Source: Chlorobiota bacterium
Lineage (GTDB): Bacteria > Bacteroidota > Bacteroidia > Bacteroidales > Marinilabiliaceae
Direction: 5' to 3'
DNA: 64,000 nucleotides
Assembly (NCBI GenBank): GCA_013153405.1
Contig: JAADEM010000020.1
Span: forward strand, 1 to 64,000
Below the pieces are notes generated by a model. That model did not search any database. It was not told the origin of the DNA and worked only from the letters and a program-made list of their open reading frames with translations. This document shows, piece after piece, positions 56,663 through 64,000 of the stretch (its first letter is position 1; every line of letters begins with the position of its first letter). The position numbers and the translations under genes were made by a program.

Positions 56663-58408
56663 TCAGGAAAGGTGTTGTTTTATTTTTCTTACAAGATCTT
56701 CGGGCTGAAACGGTTTGCTGATGTAATCGTCCATTCCGGCCGCAAAGCATTTTTCTTTATCCTCGGGAAAAGCATTAGCTGTAACAGCGATAATAGGAGT
56801 GTGAGTATTTGTACTCTTCTCTATTGCACGAATTTTTCGGGTTGCCTTAAAACCATCCATAATAGGCATCTGAATATCCATCAGTATAAGGTCGTATTTT
56901 GCTTTACCGAATTTATCAAGAGCCTCTTTTCCATTGAATGCAACATCAATTTTTTTAACCTCATTCTTCAGATAAAGAATAATGATTTGTTGATTGCTGA
57001 AATTGTCTTCAACAAGCAATATGTTGGCATCCTTGATATTTACACTGTTTCTGAATATATTTTCTGTTGGTTTGTTCTCTTTGATGTTATTTATTGATCT
57101 GCTTTTTTGATCTTCTTTGAATTTAGCAGTGAACTCTATCTTTGTGCTTTCTGAAGACGGATGGATGAAAAGCTGATTTCCGTCAAGTTCGATTAAGCGC
57201 TGTGTGATTCTGAGATCGAGGAAACTGACGTATTTAGATGTATTCAGTCTTATTACATCTTTGTCGTATAACGACATTTGATTATCAAGGCTGTCTTGAG
57301 GTATTGAAATAATTGTATTGCTTGTAATAACAAAATTAAGAAGAATATATCCGGGCACGTCTTCGTCTTTTCGTTTTACCTCTATGTTGATCTCTTTTAT
57401 TTCATTACTGTTATATTTAAGAATGCTGTTAAGAAGGTTAAGAAGTATCTGTTTTATTCTGATACTGTTTCCGATCATGTTGGTGGGAACATCAGCATCA
57501 AGCGATATGCTGAACTTGTTTTTATCGTGACTGTCCTGAAATAATCTTACAGTGTTATTAAGTGTTGAATACAGGTTGAATTTTATTTCTTCGTTCGGTA
57601 CCTGACTGAAGTTTGTGGTGGTAGTTGCTACAAGAGAATTTACAACATTTACCAGGTTGTTGGCAGATGCATGTATCGTATTTATATAATCTCTCTGATC
57701 ATCATTTAACTGGGTTTTTTCAAGAATGTCAATAATTCCGGTAATATTGCTCAAGGGTGTCCGTATCTGATGAGACAGTTTTGATATGAGTTCTTCCTGT
57801 GTTTTACTAAGGTTTTTGGAGTCCAGCATCTGTTTCTCCTTATTCAGAATTATTTCCGAAGAAATATAGAACAAGGCATAGGCTATTATTGTGGCAAACA
57901 GAAAATAAACAGATATAACGATTGACTCAAGTGGTGAATATACCGTTGCTCTCGGAATTATTTTAGACAGAAAAAACAGATCAAATACCAAAAAAACAAA
58001 AAAAGCAAAACTTATCAGGGTTCCTTTTCGTATGTTAAATAAGCTTATGGATACAATAGGAATTGCACTAATCCAAAGATAATTCATGTGCTCATAATTA
58101 CCGAATAGTAAAAGGTATAATTCGGTAATTAAAATGAAGACGATGTTTATGGTTTTATATGAGGAAAATGATTTTACTGAGCGATTAACATAAAGGTATA
58201 TGATGAAAAATATCAAACTGAAAAGAAGCAGCGGAACTGCTCCGAAAATATTATCAGTAATTAAAGAGTATATACCTTCACTTATTACAACAAGGAAGAG
58301 AAAGAAGCTTATCAGGTTTGTAATAAGATAATTGTGACGAGCTTCAATTTCAAGCTTTGTTTCGTTTTCCTGTATAAAGAATGATAAAAATCTGTTTATT
58401 ATTTTCAT
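56663..58408 (-). CDS. Hybrid histidine kinase-receiver with degenerate ATPase domain
   Basis: 581 residues. The N-terminal part (about 25-190) has several membrane helices. The dimerisation helix has the H box KLSHQIRTPLSN with His213. The catalytic-ATPase region (about 260-440) keeps an N-box-like QILLNLLNSILKY, but the G1 motif DxGxG is replaced by ITSNTIISIP and the G2 glycines by YVSFLDLRITQRL, so ATP binding looks lost. The C-terminal receiver is complete (ILLVEDN, LILMDIQMP with Asp511, IAVTANAF, YISKPF). It is probably a pseudokinase or a phosphatase/scaffold. It diverges from the secreted unknown at 58566. Confidence 0.85.
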   Translation of the reverse strand: MKIINRFLSFFIQENETKLEIEARHNYLITNLISFFLFLVVISEGIYSLITDNIFGAVPLLLFSLIFFIIYLYVNRSVKSFSSYKTINIVFILITELYLLLFGNYEHMNYLWISAIPIVSISLFNIRKGTLISFAFFVFLVFDLFFLSKIIPRATVYSPLESIVISVYFLFATIIAYALFYISSEIILNKEKQMLDSKNLSKTQEELISKLSHQIRTPLSNITGIIDILEKTQLNDDQRDYINTIHASANNLVNVVNSLVATTTTNFSQVPNEEIKFNLYSTLNNTVRLFQDSHDKNKFSISLDADVPTNMIGNSIRIKQILLNLLNSILKYNSNEIKEINIEVKRKDEDVPGYILLNFVITSNTIISIPQDSLDNQMSLYDKDVIRLNTSKYVSFLDLRITQRLIELDGNQLFIHPSSESTKIEFTAKFKEDQKSRSINNIKENKPTENIFRNSVNIKDANILLVEDNFSNQQIIILYLKNEVKKIDVAFNGKEALDKFGKAKYDLILMDIQMPIMDGFKATRKIRAIEKSTNTHTPIIAVTANAFPEDKEKCFAAGMDDYISKPFQPEDLVRKIKQHLS

Positions 58409-58565
58409 TTACCGATTGTTGTCTTTCTATAAATGTGAAATATATACAAAAATAATTTAAAAACATTATTTTGTAATAATTTTGTTAACTTTTGCCTGTT
58501 TGAATACGGAACAGTCTGTTGCAGGCAAACGTTTATTAAAAGGGGAAACAAATAACCATATAAAA

Positions 58566-59426
58566 ATGAATAAAATGAGAAGAATAGTTTTTACATCAGT
58601 GCTTTTAATTAATTTTCTGATATCTGCATTCACGCAGGAGCATCTGCCTACAAAAGCCGATTATGATGCGTTTTACAATACACTTACCCTGGTAGTACTG
58701 GATGCTAATCCGATGAGTGATTTTAATTTTAAGATAAAAGAGATAATGAAAAAAGACTGGACTCTTACCGATTATGAATTTATATCGGAAAAAGAGTTTG
58801 AAACAAAAAAAGATGATCCGGCATACTCCTTTTTGTTGATAACGACAGCAACTTTTGATAAGGATAAAACAAAGGCAAGATATAATTTTCTGAGTCTGCT
58901 CATGGGGAAAGAACAAACTGAAGTAAGGGATATGCCTGACCTTTGCTCGGTTCCTTTATCATATTACAGGGTTGAAGACGACAGCTACTCATATAAACTT
59001 GATGCTTTTATACGGTTTATTCAGAATCATGTGAAACTCATGACTGAGAATCCTAATCTTATTAAAGCTAATGTGTTTAAATATTACAATAAGAATATCA
59101 AAAGCTTGAAAGATAAAAAGTTACTGCTGGTTGCCGACGACCTGGAACCTACAATTAATACCCAGAAAAAAATACAAAAAATATATCCTTACGATGTTCA
59201 GATAGTATCAAGGGAAGAAGTTATGAATGCTATTGAACGCAAGGACCCCGATGTTGTGTTTTTGCATAAAGTAGGACCTGAAGGAACCAGATATAAAGCA
59301 CGTTGTTATAAAATTCTGATGGGTGCGGCAGATGCAAACTTTTACTATTTCGATTATCATATGATTAATTCAAAAAACAGAGATTATCTGCTTGCCAAAG
59401 ATTTGAAAAAGATGGCGGGACATTAA
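58566..59426 (+). CDS. Secreted protein of unknown function
   Basis: 286 residues from ATG 58566 (a second ATG at 58575 is possible; an upstream TTG at 58482 has no support). A signal peptide (IVFTSVLLINFLISAFTQ) precedes a mixed alpha/beta protein: TLTLVVLDANPMSDF, FLLITTATFDKDKTKARYN, KKLLLVADDLEPTINTQKKI and DPDVVFLHKVGPEGTRYKAR. No family recognised. It is transcribed away from the degenerate hybrid kinase across 157 bases, so a shared function is possible. ettA follows on the same strand but has its own promoter. Confidence 0.7.
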   Translation: MNKMRRIVFTSVLLINFLISAFTQEHLPTKADYDAFYNTLTLVVLDANPMSDFNFKIKEIMKKDWTLTDYEFISEKEFETKKDDPAYSFLLITTATFDKDKTKARYNFLSLLMGKEQTEVRDMPDLCSVPLSYYRVEDDSYSYKLDAFIRFIQNHVKLMTENPNLIKANVFKYYNKNIKSLKDKKLLLVADDLEPTINTQKKIQKIYPYDVQIVSREEVMNAIERKDPDVVFLHKVGPEGTRYKARCYKILMGAADANFYYFDYHMINSKNRDYLLAKDLKKMAGH

Positions 59427-59470
59427 TCGTAATGTGTAAAAATTCATAGCGTGATTTTCTTTGATTTTAG

Positions 59471-59502
59471 TTGTGTTTTCCGGAAGGAAGAAGATACCTT
59501 TG
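59471..59502 (+). promoter_or_regulatory. Promoter of ettA
   Basis: TTG (59471-59473), 21-base spacer, TACCTTTG (59495-59502); leader of about 30 bases to the ATG. Confidence 0.65.
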
Positions 59503-59537
59503 TGCCATAAAATAATTAACAAACACAAAATATTGAT

Positions 59538-61223
59538 ATGGCTGACGATAAAAAGGTGATCTTCAGTATGGTTGAGGTGAGTAAAGTTTACCCGCCGCAG
59601 AAGAAAGTTTTGAATAATATTTATCTATCCTTCTTTTATGGAGCTAAGATTGGTATTATCGGACTTAATGGTTCGGGAAAATCCACGCTTCTGAAGATTA
59701 TTGCTGGAGAAGAAAAAAACTATCAGGGACAGGTGGTTTTTTCTCCTGGATATACAATCGGATATCTGGAACAGGAACCACAGCTCGATGATGATAAAAC
59801 TGTGCGTGAGGTAGTGGAGGAAGGAGTTCAGGAGGTGGTAGATGTTCTGAAAAAATATGAAGATATAAATCTTCGTTTTGGAGATCCGGATGTTCTTGAG
59901 GATCCTGATAAAATGCAGGAGCTGATGGATGAGCAGGCCCGACTTCAAGAAAAAATTGATCAGTACGATGCCTGGAATCTTGATACAAAACTGGAACGGG
60001 CAATGGATGCCTTACGATGTCCGCCGGAGGATCAGAAAATTGCAGTACTGTCGGGAGGCGAAAAGCGAAGGGTTGCTCTTTGTCGACTTTTGTTGAGAGA
60101 ACCCGATATTCTGCTGCTTGATGAGCCAACTAACCATCTTGATGCCGAATCGGTAATGTGGCTTGAACAACATTTGCAACAGTATAAGGGAACTGTGATA
60201 GCAATTACCCACGACAGATACTTTCTGGATAATGTTGCAGGTTGGATTCTCGAACTTGACAGAGGGGAAGGAATTCCCTGGAAAGGAAATTACTCTTCGT
60301 GGCTTGAGCAGAAGACCAAACGAATGGAGATGGAAGAGAAGCAGGCATCAAAACGACGCAAAACCCTTGAGCGTGAACTTGAGTGGGTTAGAATGGCTCC
60401 TAAAGCTCGTCATGCCAAATCAAAAGCACGTTTGTCGTCTTATGACAGGTTGCTGAAAGAGGATGTTAAAGAGAAAGAGGGCAAGCTTGAAATATTTATA
60501 CCCAACGGACCTCGTCTGGGCGAAAAAGTAATTGTTGCTAAAGATGTGGCAAAAGGGTACGGAGATAAACTCTTGTTTGAAAACCTGAATTTTGTTTTAC
60601 CACCTAACGGAATTGTAGGAGTGATAGGTCCAAACGGAGCAGGAAAAACAACCTTGTTTCGTCTTATAATGGGAATGGAAAAGCCTGATAAGGGTGAATT
60701 TGAGGTTGGAGAAACTGTAAAAATTGGATACGTTGATCAGACACATACAGCTATCGATCCGGAAAAAAGTGTTTATGAGGTGGTTTCGGGAGGTGCTGAC
60801 TTTATCCGTATGGGTGGCCGTGAGATAAATGCCAGAGCATATCTTGGAAGGTTTAATTTTACAGGGGCTGATCAGGAAAAGAAATGTGGTGTTTTATCAG
60901 GAGGAGAACGTAACCGGTTGCATCTGGCTCTTACACTTAAAGAGGAAGCCAATGTGCTGTTGCTTGATGAGCCTACCAATGATATCGATGTTAATACACT
61001 ACGTGCACTTGAAGAAGGACTTGAGGATTTTGCCGGTTGTGCAGTCGTCATTTCTCACGACCGTTGGTTTCTTGATCGTGTGGCAACTCATATTCTTGCT
61101 TTTGAGGGAGACTCAACAGTATATTTTTATGAAGGCTCATTCTCGGAATATGAAGAACATAAAAAGAAACGTCTTGGCGATATAACACCTCATCGAATTA
61201 AATACAGAAAACTTATAAAATAG
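59538..61223 (+). CDS. ettA: Energy-dependent translational throttle protein EttA (ABC-F)
   Basis: 561 aa cytoplasmic ABC-F ATPase that binds the ribosomal E site and gates elongation by ATP/ADP ratio. Two nucleotide-binding domains: Walker A IGLNGSGKSTLLKIIAGEE with signature VLSGGEKRRVALCRLL and LLLDEPTNHLDAESV; then GPNGAGKTTLFRLIMG, LSGGERNRLHLALTL and LLLDEPTNDIDVNTL. The linker between (RMAPKARHAKSKARLSSYD) matches the P-site tRNA interaction motif region. The end THILAFEGDSTVYFYEGSFS and HRIKYRKL is typical of EttA rather than other ABC-F proteins. Confidence 0.95.
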   Translation: MADDKKVIFSMVEVSKVYPPQKKVLNNIYLSFFYGAKIGIIGLNGSGKSTLLKIIAGEEKNYQGQVVFSPGYTIGYLEQEPQLDDDKTVREVVEEGVQEVVDVLKKYEDINLRFGDPDVLEDPDKMQELMDEQARLQEKIDQYDAWNLDTKLERAMDALRCPPEDQKIAVLSGGEKRRVALCRLLLREPDILLLDEPTNHLDAESVMWLEQHLQQYKGTVIAITHDRYFLDNVAGWILELDRGEGIPWKGNYSSWLEQKTKRMEMEEKQASKRRKTLERELEWVRMAPKARHAKSKARLSSYDRLLKEDVKEKEGKLEIFIPNGPRLGEKVIVAKDVAKGYGDKLLFENLNFVLPPNGIVGVIGPNGAGKTTLFRLIMGMEKPDKGEFEVGETVKIGYVDQTHTAIDPEKSVYEVVSGGADFIRMGGREINARAYLGRFNFTGADQEKKCGVLSGGERNRLHLALTLKEEANVLLLDEPTNDIDVNTLRALEEGLEDFAGCAVVISHDRWFLDRVATHILAFEGDSTVYFYEGSFSEYEEHKKKRLGDITPHRIKYRKLIK

Positions 61224-61229
61224 TATTAT

Positions 61230-61345
61230 AACGAGGACTGTTTAATAAAAAGTGCAAACAGATAAAGAATTCATTAAGCAGAAGTGTTTTTTTACAGCTC
61301 TTCCCTGCATAAATTAATTGAAGTTTTTATTGAACAGTCCTTGTT
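61230..61345. repeat. 116-base inverted-repeat element between convergent genes
   Basis: AACGAGGACTGTTTAATAAA with following AAGTGCAA (61230-61257) is matched at 23 of 28 positions by the complement of 61318-61345 (ending GAACAGTCCTTGTT). About 60 unrelated bases lie between. It may be a large bidirectional terminator or a MITE; no obvious target duplication was seen. Confidence 0.55.
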
Positions 61346-61346
61346 C

Positions 61347-62465
61347 TTAATAAGAAATAATAGGTTTATTCGTTGTTAAAATCTCTTCTTTGGCAGGAAC
61401 TAATACATTCTTTGAAATAGGATGATGAACATAATACATTTTCATTATTCCCTGACCTTTTACTTGATGCGGAAGTCTTTCGATTAGCCTGTATTTATCT
61501 TTGATAATGTTTTTAATACTTTCAGGAATATTAATCTGCATGGGGTCACATGCAGACTGGAACCTGGCAGCCATATTTACAGTGTGACCGAATATATCGA
61601 ATGCAGAATTTGTCATGCTAACCAGACTGCCAATAACATCGCCGTAATACAGGCCGGTTCTTATTTCCCACTTAACTGAATTTGATAAATTCCGGTTTAT
61701 TAAGAAATTTCTAATTTCCAGAGCTGCTTCAATGGCATTCAGCACTGCATCTTTGTTTGGTGTTGGCAAACCACTGGTTGCCACATATGCATCACCCACT
61801 GTTTTTATTCGGGTACAATTGTGTTTTGTTATTATTTCATCATATGCCGAATAAAGTTCGTTTAACTCTTTTATGAGCCGGCGTGGAGACATTGTCTGGG
61901 TTTTTTGGGTGAAGTTTACCAGGTCAATGAAGATAACAACAGTGTTTTTGTATTTTCGTGGTGAAGAATAACCTGTTTTTTTAATATCATGAATTATTTT
62001 CCCAGGAAGTATGGCCCTCAAAATAGAATCGGTTTTCTGCTTTTCTATCAGTAGCTTTTGCTTTTCTGTTTTAAGCTGTTTCAATGCATTTGAAAGAATC
62101 AGTGCATTATTGAACTTTGTTGTTAGCTCGTGATTGATTATAGGCTTCTTTATGTAGCTGAATACCTTATTGTCGGTAAGAGACCTGAGTTTGTCCTGAT
62201 CGGCATTTACAGTTGTGATAATCACCGGAATATCTTTGGTTTTTGTGTTTCTTTTAATACGAATCAGTGTTTCAAGGCCATTCATCAGTGGCATGTCCCA
62301 ATCCATGATGATAACATCAGGCTTATCGTTGACTGCAAGCTTGTATGCTTCATATCCGTTTGTGGCAGTAATGAACTTAAAAAAAGAGTTTATTGTGCTT
62401 AACACATCTTTTATGTATTCAACAATAGCAGATGTATCATCAACAATAAGGATTGTTTTTCCCAT
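61347..62465 (-). CDS. Receiver-adenylate cyclase (class III) response regulator
   Basis: 372 aa from ATG 62465 (MGKTILIVDD), chosen because receiver domains usually begin there; an upstream ATG at 62498 adds 11 residues. The receiver occupies about 1-120 (ILIVDD, VIIMDWDMP with the phospho-Asp, VIITTVN, YIKKP). A coiled coil of about 40 residues leads to a class III cyclase domain: metal Asp in VVIFIDLVNFT, TRIKTVGDAYVATSG with the second metal Asp and adenine-selecting Lys, and FDIFGHTVNMAARFQ with Asp, Asn and Arg of the active site. It should make cAMP in response to phosphorylation. No dedicated kinase is adjacent unless the degenerate hybrid kinase nearby contributes. Confidence 0.9.
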   Translation of the reverse strand: MGKTILIVDDTSAIVEYIKDVLSTINSFFKFITATNGYEAYKLAVNDKPDVIIMDWDMPLMNGLETLIRIKRNTKTKDIPVIITTVNADQDKLRSLTDNKVFSYIKKPIINHELTTKFNNALILSNALKQLKTEKQKLLIEKQKTDSILRAILPGKIIHDIKKTGYSSPRKYKNTVVIFIDLVNFTQKTQTMSPRRLIKELNELYSAYDEIITKHNCTRIKTVGDAYVATSGLPTPNKDAVLNAIEAALEIRNFLINRNLSNSVKWEIRTGLYYGDVIGSLVSMTNSAFDIFGHTVNMAARFQSACDPMQINIPESIKNIIKDKYRLIERLPHQVKGQGIMKMYYVHHPISKNVLVPAKEEILTTNKPIISY

Positions 62466-62600
62466 CTTAAAAAAAATAATTGTAAAACCAGATTCCAAAC
62501 AGTTACTAGCTTATACGGAAAAAGAGAGAAAAGTTTTCAAGCTTTGATAAAAAAAGATAACGGGATGATGAAAATGATGAAATAAACGATTAAAAGAGGG

Positions 62601-62648
62601 AAAAAATAACGGCCTCAGGGTTGTGAGGAGGTAGTCCGGAGGCCGTTA
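62601..62648 (-). terminator. Terminator of the small winged-helix gene
   Basis: On the minus strand TAACGGCCTC (62648-62639) pairs perfectly with GAGGCCGTTA (62616-62607), followed by six T (62606-62601). Confidence 0.85.
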
Positions 62649-62653
62649 GTTGT

Positions 62654-62833
62654 CTATTTTTTTGGTTCCCAGTAACATCGTTTAGGTGAAGCGATTTTTT
62701 CTTCTTTTTTCAGAACTTTCATTGCTTTATCAACTTCTTTTTTGTCAAGTCCGGCTATTTCGGCAATCTCACCCGCCTTTAATGGCTTGCCGGCACTGCT
62801 CATTGCTTCTAATACTTTATCTGTAACATCCAT
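62654..62833 (-). CDS. 59-residue winged-helix-like protein
   Basis: Starts MDVTDKVLEAMSSAGKPLKA and continues GEIAEIAGLDKKEVDKAMKV, ending KRCYWEPKK. The layout of three helices followed by a short basic wing (KKEEKIASPKR) matches small MarR/FeoC-like winged-helix domains, so DNA binding or a protein contact is likely. It lies directly upstream of its own terminator and diverges from hisS across 265 bases. The gene is real: good composition, terminator in place and a complete fold. Its target is unknown. Confidence 0.8.
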   Translation of the reverse strand: MDVTDKVLEAMSSAGKPLKAGEIAEIAGLDKKEVDKAMKVLKKEEKIASPKRCYWEPKK

Positions 62834-62915
62834 GTTTGTTGAATTTTATAGTTAATAATTTATTTATCGTTATTTTAAACATAAAAACAGCAAATATGTT
62901 TAAATGTGCATACCG

Positions 62916-62944
62916 TTTGATATAGGAATATTTTGATAAATTTG
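62916..62944 (+). promoter_or_regulatory. Promoter candidate for hisS
   Basis: TTTG (62916-62919), 17-base spacer, TAAATTTG (62937-62944) followed by CA. It implies an untranslated leader of about 145 bases before hisS. Confidence 0.6.
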
Positions 62945-63098
62945 CAGCTGTTTTGTGGTAAATGCATTATCTGGTTTTGGTCCTGTATGATTAGTTTTAT
63001 GAACAGAGTTAAAAAGGACGCAGCAGGGAATGATATAATTATAACAACCGGATAGATAGTGTTACCTTGATTATATACTATAAAGAAAGAGCAATATT

Positions 63099-64000
63099 AT
63101 GGCACAGAAACCCGGAATACCCAAAGGAACAAGAGACTTTTCACCTGAAGTAATGGTAAAAAGGAATTACATTTTCAATACTATAAAAGAGGTTTTTCAA
63201 AAGTACGGCTATCTGCCTATTGAAACTCCGGCAATGGAAAATCTTTCTACGCTTCTTGGTAAGTATGGAGAGGAAGGAGACAAGCTTTTATTCAGGATTC
63301 TTAATTCCGGTGATTTCTTACGTAAAGCTGATCCTGAGTTGTTATCAGAGAAGTTATCGGATAAAGTTGCCATGCAGATTAGCGAAAAGGGGTTACGTTA
63401 TGATTTGACTGTTCCTTTTGCACGTTTCGTGGTGCAGCATCAGAATGAAATAGCTTTTCCGTTTAAGCGTTATCAGATACAGCCGGTGTGGCGTGCCGAT
63501 CGTCCTCAGAAAGGGCGTTACCGTGAATTCTATCAGTGTGATGTGGATGTGGTTGGAAGCAACTCGCTGCTTAATGAAGTGGAACTGATTCAGATTGTTA
63601 ATGAGGTTTATCGTAACCTGAATATCAATGTGGTTCTGAAATTGAACAACCGTAAGGTTCTTGCCGGCATTGCCGAAAAAATTGGAGCTCCGGAGAAGAT
63701 AGTAGATATAACAGTTGCGATAGACAAACTTGATAAGATTGGTCTTGACAATGTTAATGCAGAGCTTGAAGCTAAAGGTTTGAGCAAAGAGGCGATAGAT
63801 GAGCTTCAGCCAATAATCTTACTTGAAGGAAATAATTCTGAAAAGCTTAATAAGCTGAAAGAAGTGTTGAAAGACTCTGAAACCGGAATTAAAGGAGTTG
63901 AAGAACTTGAAAAGGTTTTTGAGATGCTTGATGTTCTTGACCTGAACCTGGAAATTGAGATGGACCTTACTCTTGCAAGAGGCCTGAATTACTACACCGG
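63099..64000 (+). CDS. hisS: Histidine-tRNA ligase, 3' truncated by window edge
   Basis: Class II aminoacyl-tRNA synthetase charging tRNA-His. The first 300 codons are present. [19 protein letters not shown] opens it. Motif 1 lies in [17 protein letters not shown]; motif 2 is [20 protein letters not shown]; the histidine-specific loop [10 protein letters not shown] is at the window end. The anticodon-binding domain lies beyond the window. The first residues and family spacing support ATG 63099. Confidence 0.95.
   Translation, partial: MAQKPGIPKGTRDFSPEVMVKRNYIFNTIKEVFQKYGYLPIETPAMENLSTLLGKYGEEGDKLLFRILNSGDFLRKADPELLSEKLSDKVAMQISEKGLRYDLTVPFARFVVQHQNEIAFPFKRYQIQPVWRADRPQKGRYREFYQCDVDVVGSNSLLNEVELIQIVNEVYRNLNINVVLKLNNRKVLAGIAEKIGAPEKIVDITVAIDKLDKIGLDNVNAELEAKGLSKEAIDELQPIILLEGNNSEKLNKLKEVLKDSETGIKGVEELEKVFEMLDVLDLNLEIEMDLTLARGLNYYT

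Noticed and set aside
62959-62991. Histidine leader peptide before hisS
   Set aside because: The ten-codon frame has only one His codon and no terminator/antiterminator pair was found.

Overview
The window is about 40% G+C chromosomal DNA from a member of the Bacteroidota, most likely the Bacteroidales/Marinilabiliales side of the phylum. The signs are: a secreted protein with a type IX secretion (Por) sorting tail, repeated promoter -7 boxes of the form TAnnTTTG, the nadK-DUF6089-uppS-bamA-ompH-murI gene order, an S10-spc-alpha ribosomal cluster with no tuf between fusA and rpsJ and no adk between secY and map, zinc-free S14 and L36, and an L17 with a long acidic/Ala tail. The KorAB ferredoxin oxidoreductase suggests anaerobic or low-oxygen metabolism.

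Layout. 1-8995 (+): envelope block with nadK (5' cut by the window edge), a DUF6089 beta-barrel, uppS, bamA, three tandem Skp/OmpH chaperones, murI and a secreted clan GH-A glycosidase-like protein. 9046-9561 (-): gamma-carbonic anhydrase-like protein. 9888-12758 (+): korA-korB. 12982-21840: a signalling block of a receiver/PEP-synthase-like protein, an RsbW-like/GNAT fusion and a GH3-family ligase (+), then a SpoIIE phosphatase fused to an RsbW-like kinase and a STAS protein (-). 22117-24006 (+): acs. 24161-25531 (-): a TPR-like secreted protein and fabD. 25694-29316 (+): four uncharacterised envelope proteins. 29403-30950 (-): DUF3137 protein and lemA. 31352-49526 (+): str-S10-spc-alpha ribosomal supercluster (rpsL to rplQ) behind two tandem promoters. 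49656-52483 (+): eno and a eukaryote-type citrate synthase. 52706-62833: a second signalling block with a propeller-SpoIIE sensor (+), a hybrid histidine kinase with a decayed ATPase domain (-), an unknown secreted protein (+), ettA (+), a receiver-adenylate cyclase (-) and a 59-residue winged-helix protein (-). 63099-64000 (+): hisS, cut by the window edge.

How the genes work together. Most of the window is core housekeeping: envelope assembly, central carbon metabolism (KorAB, citrate synthase, Acs, enolase), fatty acid initiation and translation. The parts least explained by housekeeping are the two signalling blocks. In the first, one polypeptide carries both the kinase and the phosphatase expected to act on the adjacent STAS switch protein. 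The facing genes encode a second RsbW-fold domain with altered ATP-site residues fused to an acetyltransferase, a PEP-synthase-like ATP-grasp protein lacking the phosphohistidine domain, and an acyl-adenylating GH3 enzyme. I propose this as a candidate undescribed partner-switching output system. Non-coding points of interest are hairpins in the unusually long gaps before rpsG, rpsH, rpmJ and rpsD (candidate ribosomal-protein autoregulatory sites), a palindrome over the rpsL promoter, and repeat elements in two convergent intergenic regions. I saw no rRNA, tRNA, CRISPR array or transposase.
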